Source: Paenibacillus sp. 32352
GTDB lineage: Bacteria > Bacillota > Bacilli > Paenibacillales > NBRC-103111
Assembly: GCF_002042965.1 (NCBI RefSeq)
Contig: NZ_MZNT01000002.1
Location: 124,001-188,000, forward strand
Direction: 5' to 3'
Length of the DNA: 64,000 bases
Positions 8,789 to 16,543 of this stretch are shown piece after piece. A model generated the notes under the pieces. That model searched no databases. It saw nothing but the letters and a program-made list of their open reading frames with translations, and was not told where the DNA came from. A program made the translations under genes and the position numbers. The stretch's first letter is position 1. The number at the start of each line of letters is the position of its first letter.

Positions 8789-8906
8789 GCTTGGAGAAAG
8801 GCGTCATCCTTACAAAACATTAACAACACGCAAACGCCCGTTTAATAATCGTTTGTTACGCTTACTACGTAGTCCATTCCACTTTCCTGAGAAAGGCGTG
8901 TTGTCC

Positions 8907-9695
8907 ATGGTACAAACGGCTGCTCAAATCAGCCCTCAGTCTTCAAACTTGTCCGTCAAACTGGCTACCCATTCTGATGAATTGGAGCAGGCTTTGCGTT
9001 TAAGGTATCAAGTTTTTGTTGAAGAGGAAAAGAACATGCGGTTGTTGAACGACACCGGCTTGGAACAGGATGAATACGACACGTATTGCGATCATTTGAT
9101 TGTTAAAGATATGGATTTGGATCAGGTTGTCGGAACGTACCGGCTGCTTCCGGGAGAACGCGCACTGACCGCCAATGGCTTTTACTCGGAAACAGAATTC
9201 GATTTGTCCTTATTTCAGGAGCATAAGGCCCGCTCATTGGAGCTTGGGCGCAGCTGCATTGATCCGGCTTACCGCGGCGGCAAAGCGATCCAAATGCTGT
9301 GGGAGGGCATAGCACGATATATTGCAGACCGTGATATTCAGTATTTAATCGGGTGTGCCAGCGTTCACCTGCATTCCTTGGAGGAGCTTAACTTGATCTA
9401 CAGCATGCTAAGAAATAAACAAGTGATCACAGACCGATTCGGCATCCGGCCCTTGCCAACACACCGGATTCAGGGCCTGGAATGCTCGGAATATGAACTG
9501 ACCGACAAGGAATTGTTTCGCAGGCTGCCGCCTTTGATGAAGGGATATCAGTGGCTGGGTGCGGAAATCGGCGGGGATCCGGCGTATGATGAGCTGTTTG
9601 ACACAGTCGATTTTTTCATAGTGCTGGAAAAAGACCGCGTGACTCGCAAGTACCGGAAGCATTTCTCGCTGGACGGAAATACATCGGGGGAGTAA
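8907..9695 (+). CDS. OlsB-like GNAT N-acyltransferase
   Basis: A 262-residue acyltransferase resembling OlsB, which transfers a 3-hydroxyacyl chain from acyl carrier protein to the amino group of ornithine in the first step of ornithine-lipid synthesis. The matching landmarks run the whole length: LRYQVFVEE (about 32-40), CDHLIVKD, VVGTYRLLPGE, GFYSETEFDL, LELGRSCIDPAYR with a following LWEGIARY, and the C-terminal LPPLMKGYQWLGAEIGGDP. The ATG at 8907 has AAAGG ten bases upstream. The next gene, 45 bp on, is a second acyltransferase, which supports a lipid pathway. The acceptor amino acid is not predictable and ornithine is only the family precedent. Confidence 0.8.
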   Translation: MVQTAAQISPQSSNLSVKLATHSDELEQALRLRYQVFVEEEKNMRLLNDTGLEQDEYDTYCDHLIVKDMDLDQVVGTYRLLPGERALTANGFYSETEFDLSLFQEHKARSLELGRSCIDPAYRGGKAIQMLWEGIARYIADRDIQYLIGCASVHLHSLEELNLIYSMLRNKQVITDRFGIRPLPTHRIQGLECSEYELTDKELFRRLPPLMKGYQWLGAEIGGDPAYDELFDTVDFFIVLEKDRVTRKYRKHFSLDGNTSGE

Positions 9696-9740
9696 GCGCC
9701 TACAACACCTTCATTCAGGGAACGATTTGGAGGGAGATCA

Positions 9741-10715
9741 TTGTACGAGTGGATCGGAATCATAACGAAACATCGCCGATTGTGGGCAAAAGTAGCTTGG
9801 GGATGCTCTTTGTTCCCGAACACTATACTGCTGCTTTTGTGCAAATGTCTTGGAGACGTATGGTATGCGCTATCCCGTAAGGGTCTTGCAGTCCGGGTGC
9901 AAAGCAATATGCAAGATTTGCTGAACGAACGTTCCGGAAAGAGATTGCGGGGGTACTGCAGGTCTTATTTTCATAATCTTGTCATCACGATGTTTGAGCT
10001 TTGGATAGAGTCGTACCGATTGGAAAAAATGGCGGGTCAACGATTTCAGGCGGAAGGGGAAGAGCATCTGGAAGAAGCCTTATTATTAGGCCGTGGAGCT
10101 ATTGTGTATACGCCTCATGTAGGCAACTTCTTTTATTACTATTGGTATCTATGCCAAAAGTACCCTTGTCTTACTATCGTCACGAGCGGCAGCGAGGAGC
10201 TTCAGCCGATGTACCATCGTTTCCGCGATATGGGGTGTGCCGGACTCGATTATGACGCTACCCCGCCGTTAGAGCTGATTCGCAAGCTTCGCCATCATTT
10301 GGCTGCTAGTGGGGTCGTGTTCCTATTGGGCGATTTTTACCGGCCGACCTTCCCGCTATCGCGCTTTTTTGGCAAAAGCACAAGAACCCCCGAAGGGGCC
10401 GCGTCGCTCGGGATCGATTATCAGGTGCCTATCATTCCGTTTCATGGTAGACGAATCCGCCGATTTGTTCATAAGCTGACCTTTGAACAGCCGGTCCATC
10501 TGTATGCCAGTTATCAGCGGACGCAAAGAGCGGAGGCGACGAAGGTACTGAATCGCTATATGGAACGGGTCATCCGCGAGGCTCCGGAGCATTGGTTTTA
10601 CTGGTTCAACGCCGAGGAACGGTGGGAAGAGGGAAGTCGTCATGCAGCGGAGCACAACACCCTATCTATGGATACTTCTGATGAGAAGAATAGCCACACA
10701 TCCTATTCTGCTTGA
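9741..10715 (+). CDS. LpxL/HtrB-type lysophospholipid acyltransferase family protein
   Basis: A 324-residue protein related to the LpxL/HtrB acyltransferases, which are membrane-associated and acylate lipids. An N-terminal hydrophobic stretch (about 20-38) is followed by the active-site region reading TPHVGNFFYYYW. The family motif is H-x4-(E/D), as in HLGNWE; here His126 is followed by Phe at 131, where the acidic residue is expected. Later landmarks are LLGDFYRPTFP, TPEGAASLG and WFYWFNAEERW, close to the family pattern of a GxxxLA-type block and a WxHxRW-like end. The start is TTG at 9741 with GGAGGGAG five bases before. With the OlsB-like gene it would supply the second, O-linked acyl chain of an aminolipid; this is inference. 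Confidence 0.7.
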   Translation: MYEWIGIITKHRRLWAKVAWGCSLFPNTILLLLCKCLGDVWYALSRKGLAVRVQSNMQDLLNERSGKRLRGYCRSYFHNLVITMFELWIESYRLEKMAGQRFQAEGEEHLEEALLLGRGAIVYTPHVGNFFYYYWYLCQKYPCLTIVTSGSEELQPMYHRFRDMGCAGLDYDATPPLELIRKLRHHLAASGVVFLLGDFYRPTFPLSRFFGKSTRTPEGAASLGIDYQVPIIPFHGRRIRRFVHKLTFEQPVHLYASYQRTQRAEATKVLNRYMERVIREAPEHWFYWFNAEERWEEGSRHAAEHNTLSMDTSDEKNSHTSYSA

Positions 10716-10814
10716 GGCCGGCAAGTACCTTGAGCCAAGAGCCATCATGCTTCGCCGATAGGCAATAATCAAAGAAAGAAGGTTGAGCTTCAGGCATTCC
10801 TGTAGGAGGTGCGC

Positions 10815-11783
10815 ATGGACACAGCGAGTCATCTATTGTTCGGGGCAACGTTAGGAGGGCTGGCGCTCCTGGATCCTGTCGTTGTACAACATCCTGTTCT
10901 TGCTCATGCTATTATGACGGTCACGCTAATAGGGTCGCATGCCCCGGATTTCGATTCGATTGCAAGGCTTAAAAGCTATACGGCCTACATTCGAACGCAT
11001 CGCGGCATTACGCATTCCCTGTCCGCTCTTTTTATTTGGCCTCTGCTTTTGTCTGTACCTATAGCAAGCTATTTTCATGTCTGGACTTATGTTCCTTTAC
11101 TATTTAGTTGGGCGATGGCAGCCGTAGTATTTCACGTTCTTTTAGATTGGTTCAATGTATATGGGGTCCAGTGCTTCCGGCCGTTGTCGAATAAATGGAA
11201 ACATTTGGATGTCCTATCCTTGTTTGAGCCCTTTCTCTTTGTGATCCATAGTGCGGGGGTGATCATGTGGTCCGTCACTGGAACGACAGGCGAAACGGGA
11301 TGGCTATTTCTCGGGATATATATCATCACTTTCATGTATATCTTGATGCGGGCTTATCAGCATGGCAGGGCCGTCCGGCAAGCCGAACAGATTCTGGGGG
11401 AAAGAGGGGCTTGTCAGGTTCTTCCTACCTGGAGATGGAGCCGGTGGCAAATCGTTACGGAAACGGAGAAGCATTTTTTCACGGGAGTATTGGAGCGGGG
11501 GGTTCTTGACATTCATGACATTTATGAGAAAAGACCCTCGGACACTATCGTGCAAGCAACACTTGCGGCTGACGGGGTTCAAGCGTTTCTATATTTTGCT
11601 CAAAGGGTTCTTGTCCGCTGCAAAGAGGAAAACGACGGCTATCTCGTCGAATGGCGGGATGTCCGGTTCTGGTACAATCACAAGCTTCCGTTCGGAGTCG
11701 ACGTGCAGCTGGACCGCAACCTTAATGTGGTGAACCACACCCTGGGCTGGAGGAAAAGGGTATGGGATCCGCCATACGTGTGA
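10815..11783 (+). CDS. YfhP-like membrane-bound metal-dependent hydrolase
   Basis: A 322-residue membrane protein of the YdjM/YfhP type (DUF457). The N-terminus has DTASHLLFGATLGGL, then SHAPDFDSI, RTHRGITHS and LLDWFNVYG, the conserved His/Asp clusters of this family that are presumed to bind metal. Four to five hydrophobic segments lie in the first 190 residues, followed by a soluble C-terminal domain of about 130 residues. B. subtilis YfhP is linked to regulation of stress and competence genes, but the chemistry is unknown. The ATG at 10815 follows AGGAGG by five bases; an in-frame GTG at 10809 overlaps that site. A terminator follows directly. Confidence 0.82.
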   Translation: MDTASHLLFGATLGGLALLDPVVVQHPVLAHAIMTVTLIGSHAPDFDSIARLKSYTAYIRTHRGITHSLSALFIWPLLLSVPIASYFHVWTYVPLLFSWAMAAVVFHVLLDWFNVYGVQCFRPLSNKWKHLDVLSLFEPFLFVIHSAGVIMWSVTGTTGETGWLFLGIYIITFMYILMRAYQHGRAVRQAEQILGERGACQVLPTWRWSRWQIVTETEKHFFTGVLERGVLDIHDIYEKRPSDTIVQATLAADGVQAFLYFAQRVLVRCKEENDGYLVEWRDVRFWYNHKLPFGVDVQLDRNLNVVNHTLGWRKRVWDPPYV

Positions 11784-11784
11784 G

Positions 11785-11806
11785 AAGGCCTGAGAAGGCC
11801 TTTTTT
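11785..11806 (+). terminator. intrinsic terminator after the yfhP-like gene
   Basis: AAGGCC and GGCCTT form a six-base-pair stem around a six-base loop, running into six T residues. It begins two bases after the stop codon. Confidence 0.8.
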
Positions 11807-11976
11807 CGCGGCTAAGCATGTTGGTAATTGATAGTGTGAGATCTGCATTTCCCGGGTCATGATAGAGAGGCGGCTCGCGGCAAAATGGTATAGAGCTTGA
11901 AGAGCATTGATTCGAATTCTTCTGCTAAAAATGGAATGAAGATCCTCTTATTGGGGAACAATAGAGGAAGTGAAAA

Positions 11977-12213
11977 ATGATAGTCGAGAGGGTGGACGCT
12001 ATGGATTTTACAAGTCACGATATAGCTATTATCGAACAAGCGTTGCAACGGGCGATCAGCTCGGAACCAAAAGGCTCGAAGGTCAATCACTACCGGGAAG
12101 TGTTAAGCAAGCTGCAAAACAAGGCGGAAGCCGCCATGAGCATGCCAGGCAAGCAAACGATGGAGCATGACGGTTTGAGGTATGACTACGACGATTCGTC
12201 GGATCTACTCTAA
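11977..12213 (+). CDS. small hypothetical protein, 78 residues
   Basis: An acidic small protein containing FTSHDIAIIEQALQRAI and ending YDYDDSSDLL; mostly helical, with no membrane segment. Two starts are possible: ATG 11977, after GAGGAAG, and ATG 12001, after GAGAGGG. I give the longer form. The shorter would be 70 residues. I do not recognise the family. It sits alone between the yfhP-like terminator and a 530-bp intergenic region. Confidence 0.6.
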   Translation: MIVERVDAMDFTSHDIAIIEQALQRAISSEPKGSKVNHYREVLSKLQNKAEAAMSMPGKQTMEHDGLRYDYDDSSDLL

Positions 12214-12358
12214 AACTTTTCCCGGGAAAGCGCAGGAAACGACATAATATTCAGAAAATTTAAACTTTACTTACACCATACTTCGACTGCTTTCCGGGAG
12301 TTACGGCTTCAAATAACATCAAATTAGTACGGTATAACGATGATCTGTCGAAATCATG

Positions 12359-12392
12359 AACCCTGACGGTACTTACTGTGAGGGTTATTTTA
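12359..12392 (+). terminator. intrinsic terminator in the 12.2-12.7 kb intergenic region
   Basis: AACCCTGACGGTA pairs with TACTGTGAGGGTT over 13 positions with one mismatch and one G-U, followed by ATTTTATT. It lies 145 bp after the small hypothetical gene, so it closes that transcript or a short non-coding one. Apart from it, 12214-12470 holds only the 12-bp palindrome TTTCCCGGGAAA at 12218-12229. Confidence 0.7.
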
Positions 12393-12472
12393 TTGGAACA
12401 CAGAACCAGGATTCAGTCCTTGAAGCATTTGCGGGAAAAAGAATCGTCCAAGAAATCAACGGGAGAAAAGCC

Positions 12473-12501
12473 TTGACAATTAATTAGCGAGGAACTATAG
12501 T
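12473..12501 (+). promoter_or_regulatory. near-consensus sigma-A promoter
   Basis: TTGACA at 12473-12478 and TATAGT at 12496-12501 are exactly 17 bp apart. This is the best promoter read in the window. Transcription should begin near 12508 and run into the structured leader and the solute-binding protein gene. Confidence 0.85.
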
Positions 12502-12507
12502 TATTAA

Positions 12508-12614
12508 AAAATAAGTTGAATAAGTACGGCGAAGGATTGAGTCTTGGAGAAAACCTTATCCGTAAACATGCCCATCATGGTTGGTGGCGTTGTTTACTAT
12601 GATAAGGTTTTTTT
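12508..12614 (+). ncRNA. structured leader RNA ending in a terminator
   Basis: From the predicted start near 12508 the transcript reaches a long hairpin: an 11-bp stem AAAACCTTATC (12550-12560) with GATAAGGTTTT (12601-12611), then a second 6-bp stem GTAAAC (12562-12567) with GTTTAC (12592-12597), topped by a GCC/GGC helix, and a seven-T tract at 12608-12614. A GGAT at 12534-12537 upstream could compete for ATCC inside the main stem, so a switch between two folds is possible. It lies about 130 bp before the lipoprotein gene. It could be a riboswitch-like attenuator or the 3' end of an independent small RNA. I do not match it to a known class. Confidence 0.55.
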
Positions 12615-12745
12615 ATCTTTTGCTACTGCCGGTAGGACTGGAAAGCGACTATCGAACCGCGAGTTTAGCAACTGGTATCATCTTTGTTGTAAGGCTTTGA
12701 TAAATAATGTAAGCGTAAACATCTATGCTCAAGGGGGAGAATTGT

Positions 12746-14068
12746 ATGATCAAACCGCTGAAAAAAGTCACTTTGTTAAGTCTTATCGCTATGATGGCAT
12801 TAACCGGCTGTACATCGGATAGCAAGCCTGCGGCAGAATCGAAGCCGGAGGAAGCTGAATTTAAAGTGTCGACAGAGCCCGTTACACTAAAGTTCTATGT
12901 GAATGTAACCCGGTTATCGCCGCCTGAGTACAACAAGTTCTTTGTAGAGCCGCTCCAAAAGAAGTATCCGCACATTACGCTGGAGAAGCTGGAAGGGGAT
13001 CTGGAAAAGCTAATTCTTGCCGGTGAGACACCGGACCTTATTTTGTCCGATAATGACTGGCATATGCCGCTCGTTGCCTTGGATCTGCCGGCAGATTTAA
13101 CGGATTTGGTCAAAAAATCCAAGCTGGACCTCGGCAAGTTTGTCCCGGAAACGGTTCAGGCTATCCGGAACCTGGACCCCAACGGGAAGGAGCTGCAGGG
13201 AATTCCTTTCAGCCGGAATACGGGAGTATTATTTTACAACAAAGATATTTTTGATAAGTTCGGTGTTCCTTATCCGAAGGACGGCATGCTCTGGAGCGAT
13301 GTGCTGGAGCTGTCCCGCAAGTTAACGAGAAAGGATGAAGGGGTTCAATATATCGGCTTCGACCCGCGTTTTCCCGATCATATGATCAGCCAGTACTCAC
13401 AGCCGTTTGTTGACCCCAAAACGAATAAGGCGCTGATTGATATCCCTCTGTACCATAAGATTCTTGAAGTGTTCCGCGCGAATTATGAGCTGCCCGGCGT
13501 TGTCGACGGGAAATCGTATGCCTATGCAACCGGTACGTTTATCAAAGAGAAAAGGTTGGCCATGATGCCGGAGTGGGCTTCGAAAATCATCAGTGACCTT
13601 CTTCAAGCCGAGGAAGACGGTCAGGCTCCGAATTGGGATATGGTGACGAATCCCACCTTCGAGGATCAAGTAGGAAAGGGACGTCATGCGCTGACGGATA
13701 TGCTCGTTATTACGAAAGGCAGCAAGCATAAGGAGCAAGCGATGCAGGTCATCGACCTGCTTACTTCTTCGGAGATACAGATGCTGGTTAGCAAGTATTC
13801 GCGGATAACCGTTCTGAATGACCCGGAAATCATCAAAGCCTTTGGCACGGAGAACCCGTCGCTCAAAACGAAAAATACGGCGGCCATATTTAAATATCCG
13901 CCGGCTCTTACGCCGACACCGAATAAATACGACAAAGAAGTTCAAACGTTAATTCGTGATATGCGTCAACCCATTGCTCTTGAGAAAAAGGATATCAACA
14001 CAGTGCTTAGAGAAACGCAGGAAGCGGCCGACAAAAAAATCGCTGACCTGATGAAGCAGCAAAAATAA
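12746..14068 (+). CDS. extracellular solute-binding lipoprotein (ABC family 1)
   Basis: A 440-residue lipoprotein with a Lys-rich start, hydrophobic h-region and the lipobox LTGC (Cys22), so it is anchored outside the membrane. The mature part has the layout of sugar- or oligosaccharide-binding proteins: LKFYVNVTRL, GETPDLILSDN, IPFSRNTGVLFYNKDIF and a C-terminal ALTDMLVITKGSKHKEQAM. The binding protein should deliver a carbohydrate to an ABC permease, but no permease is adjacent. The ATG at 12746 follows GGGGGAG; the frame extends seven codons upstream without a better site. It is probably driven by the promoter at 12473 through the leader RNA. Confidence 0.85.
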   Translation: MIKPLKKVTLLSLIAMMALTGCTSDSKPAAESKPEEAEFKVSTEPVTLKFYVNVTRLSPPEYNKFFVEPLQKKYPHITLEKLEGDLEKLILAGETPDLILSDNDWHMPLVALDLPADLTDLVKKSKLDLGKFVPETVQAIRNLDPNGKELQGIPFSRNTGVLFYNKDIFDKFGVPYPKDGMLWSDVLELSRKLTRKDEGVQYIGFDPRFPDHMISQYSQPFVDPKTNKALIDIPLYHKILEVFRANYELPGVVDGKSYAYATGTFIKEKRLAMMPEWASKIISDLLQAEEDGQAPNWDMVTNPTFEDQVGKGRHALTDMLVITKGSKHKEQAMQVIDLLTSSEIQMLVSKYSRITVLNDPEIIKAFGTENPSLKTKNTAAIFKYPPALTPTPNKYDKEVQTLIRDMRQPIALEKKDINTVLRETQEAADKKIADLMKQQK

Positions 14069-14103
14069 GAGCTTATCCGAAACATTGACCCTGACATTTA
14101 TAA

Positions 14104-14126
14104 GGCCCCGAACTAGGGGCTTTTTT
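14104..14126 (+). terminator. intrinsic terminator after the solute-binding protein gene
   Basis: GCCCC (14105-14109) pairs with GGGGC (14116-14120) around GAACTA, extended by an AG/TT end, and followed by TTTTTTATTTT. A TATAAT at 14144-14149, just after it, may be the -10 of the mrfA promoter, but no clear -35 is seen. Confidence 0.85.
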
Positions 14127-14186
14127 ATTTTGCCTACGGGCGTTATAATAAGGGGAACAGTCGTTCTGATGAGGTGTGATGAAAGT

Positions 14187-16436
14187 ATGATTCGAAAGAA
14201 GTCGCTGTCAGACTTAATTCAAGTATTCAAAGCAAGTGAAAATATAGTGAACTGGCATACATTTGAACCGCAAGAAGCAAAGACGAGACCTATTCCCGAA
14301 AGCGTAGACCCGAGATTAAAAGCGGCGCTGAGTAAGAGAGGCATTGGCCAATTATATACTCACCAATACACAGCCTATGAAACGATTCGTAGAGGCGAAA
14401 ATATCGTAGCTGTAACCCCGACCGCTTCGGGAAAAACCTTATGCTACAACCTTCCGGTATTACAGGCAATTGCCGAAGACGATGGCAGCCGTGCCCTGTA
14501 TTTGTTCCCGACGAAGGCTCTGGCGCAAGATCAGAAAAGCGAATTGAACGAGATTATTGATGAAATGGGAATCGACATAAAAAGCTTTACCTACGACGGC
14601 GACACTTCCCCGGCTGTCCGGCAAATTGTGAAGCAAGTCGGTCATATCGTCATTACGAACCCGGACATGCTTCATGCGGCAATTCTTCCGCACCATACCA
14701 AATGGGTAAGCTTGTTCAGCAACCTGAAATACATTGTCATAGATGAACTGCATACATACCGGGGCGTCTTCGGCAGCCATGTAGCGAATGTGATTCGAAG
14801 GCTCAAACGAATCTGCAAATTTTACGGCAGCAATCCCTTATTTATTTGCACGTCCGCGACCATCGCGAACCCGAAGGAATTAGCAGAGCAGCTGACGGGG
14901 AACCCTATGCGGCTTATTGACGATAACGGTGCGCCCAAGGGAAAAAGACACTTTGTATTTTATAACCCGCCTGTCACCAATAAAGCACTTAACCTTCGAA
15001 AAAGTGCAACGGTAGAGGTCAACCATTTGGCCAGGGAGTTTTTAGCGAATAAAATACAGACGATTGTTTTCGCCCGAAGCCGGGTACGGGTGGAGATTAT
15101 ATTAAGCCATTTGCAGGAGCTGGTAAAAAACGAGATCAGCGCAAAATCCATAAGAGGATACCGGGGCGGTTATTTGCCGAAGCAGCGGAGGGAAATCGAG
15201 AAGGGATTAAGGAACGGGGAAATCCTCGGCGTGGTAAGCACCAACGCGTTAGAGCTGGGTGTAGACATTGGGCAGCTGCAGGTTTGCATTATGACGGGAT
15301 ATCCCGGAAGCGTCGCAAGTACATGGCAGCAAGCAGGCCGTGCCGGAAGACGGCATGGGGAGTCGCTCGTCATCATGGTAGCGAGTAACACGCCAATTGA
15401 TCAGTACATTGTGCAAAATCCGGAATATTTCTTCGACCGGTCCCCGGAATCTGCGAGGATTAACCCGGAAAATCTCATTATTTTGGTAGATCATCTGAGA
15501 TGTGCGGCGTATGAACTTCCATTTAAGAAAGGCGAAGAATTCGGGCCTTTAGAAATCGAAGAGCTTTTGGAATATCTGGTTGATGAAAGAGTGCTGCATT
15601 ATTCGGGAGATACGTTTTACTGGGCGAATCAGTCGTTTCCCGCAAGTGAGGTAAGTCTGCGTTCGGCTGCACAGGAAAACGTCGTAATAGTGGACCAATC
15701 TGACACGGCGAACGTAAAAATCATCGGGGAAATGGATCGCTTTAGCGCCATGACTCTTTTGCATGATGAGGCTATTTATTTGCATGAAGGTGTACAGTAT
15801 CAGGTCGAAAAGCTGGACTGGGAGCATAAAAAGGCTTATGTGAGGGAAGTTGATGTGGAGTATTACACGGATGCAAACCTGGCAGTGCAGCTCAAGGTAT
15901 TGGAGATCGATAGGACGGAAAGTAGGGGAGCTGCGGCGGTTAACTTCGGGGATGTTGTCGTGAACGCCATGCCGACGATTTTTAAGAAAATCAAATTAAC
16001 CACGTTCGAAAATATCGGGTATGGCCCCATTAACTTGCCCGAAGAAGAACTGCATACCAGTGCTACTTGGATAGAATTGAACAAAGTGGATGAGAGCATA
16101 GGAACGAAAACGCTGGAGCAGCTGCTTTTGGGGATATCGAATGTGTTAAGACATATCGTTCCCATCCATGTCATGTGCGACCGAAGCGACATTCACGTCA
16201 TTTCACAGATTCGGGCCGCGCATACGCAGCTGCCTACGATTTTCATTTATGACCATTATCCGGGCGGAATCGGATTGGCCGAGGACGTTTATAAGCGGAT
16301 AGACGAGATCAAAAGTGCCGCAAGAAACTTGATTCGAAAATGCCCTTGTACCGACGGCTGCCCTTCCTGCATCGGTACGGAAGTAGAAGGGATGAACGCA
16401 AAACATATGAGCATTCGGCTATTGGAGCAAATATGA
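14187..16436 (+). CDS. mrfA: DEAD/DEAH-box helicase MrfA (YprA)
   Basis: A 749-residue superfamily 2 helicase with a C-terminal DUF1998 zinc domain, closely following B. subtilis MrfA (YprA), which with MrfB repairs mitomycin C damage. Visible motifs are Walker A PTASGKT (78-84), DELH (186-189), TSAT, SIRGYRGGYLP, STNALELGVDIG and QAGRAGRR. The zinc cluster is CPCTDGCPSC with Cys719, Cys721, Cys725 and Cys728, all four present. The ATG at 14187 is ten bases after GAGGTG; an in-frame ATG at 14169 is less well placed. The stop overlaps the start of a 36-codon ORF that links it to mrfB. Confidence 0.95.
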   Translation: MIRKKSLSDLIQVFKASENIVNWHTFEPQEAKTRPIPESVDPRLKAALSKRGIGQLYTHQYTAYETIRRGENIVAVTPTASGKTLCYNLPVLQAIAEDDGSRALYLFPTKALAQDQKSELNEIIDEMGIDIKSFTYDGDTSPAVRQIVKQVGHIVITNPDMLHAAILPHHTKWVSLFSNLKYIVIDELHTYRGVFGSHVANVIRRLKRICKFYGSNPLFICTSATIANPKELAEQLTGNPMRLIDDNGAPKGKRHFVFYNPPVTNKALNLRKSATVEVNHLAREFLANKIQTIVFARSRVRVEIILSHLQELVKNEISAKSIRGYRGGYLPKQRREIEKGLRNGEILGVVSTNALELGVDIGQLQVCIMTGYPGSVASTWQQAGRAGRRHGESLVIMVASNTPIDQYIVQNPEYFFDRSPESARINPENLIILVDHLRCAAYELPFKKGEEFGPLEIEELLEYLVDERVLHYSGDTFYWANQSFPASEVSLRSAAQENVVIVDQSDTANVKIIGEMDRFSAMTLLHDEAIYLHEGVQYQVEKLDWEHKKAYVREVDVEYYTDANLAVQLKVLEIDRTESRGAAAVNFGDVVVNAMPTIFKKIKLTTFENIGYGPINLPEEELHTSATWIELNKVDESIGTKTLEQLLLGISNVLRHIVPIHVMCDRSDIHVISQIRAAHTQLPTIFIYDHYPGGIGLAEDVYKRIDEIKSAARNLIRKCPCTDGCPSCIGTEVEGMNAKHMSIRLLEQI

Positions 16437-16543
16437 AGCATCGAGGGTGTATGATATCTAACGGCCTTGTACATATGGCGGCGGGATTAACAGGAGAAAA
16501 GCTGTTGTTGAAACTGCTTGAACAACGGGAGGTGCAGCAATGA
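16433..16543 (+). CDS. possible 36-residue protein between mrfA and mrfB
   Basis: An ATG at 16433 shares four bases (ATGA) with the mrfA stop, and the ORF's own TGA (16541-16543) shares four bases with the mrfB ATG at 16540. The product begins MKHRGCMISNG and ends with a helix rich in Leu, Glu and Lys (GEKLLLKLLEQREVQQ). GGAG at 16424-16427 is a fair ribosome site. Such tight ATGA junctions on both sides suggest translational coupling through the 103-bp spacer. I recognise no family; it could simply be a coupling ORF carrying the mrfB ribosome site GGGAGG. Confidence 0.45.
   Translation: MKHRGCMISNGLVHMAAGLTGEKLLLKLLEQREVQQ

Noticed and set aside
12544..12822. A 92-codon frame beginning MEKTLSVNMPIMV
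   Set aside because: It lies across the leader hairpin and terminator and overlaps the solute-binding protein start. No ribosome site and no family pattern.
14121..14149. mrfA promoter
   Set aside because: TATAAT at 14144 is good but no -35 is seen in the T-rich stretch of the previous terminator, so I left it as a note.
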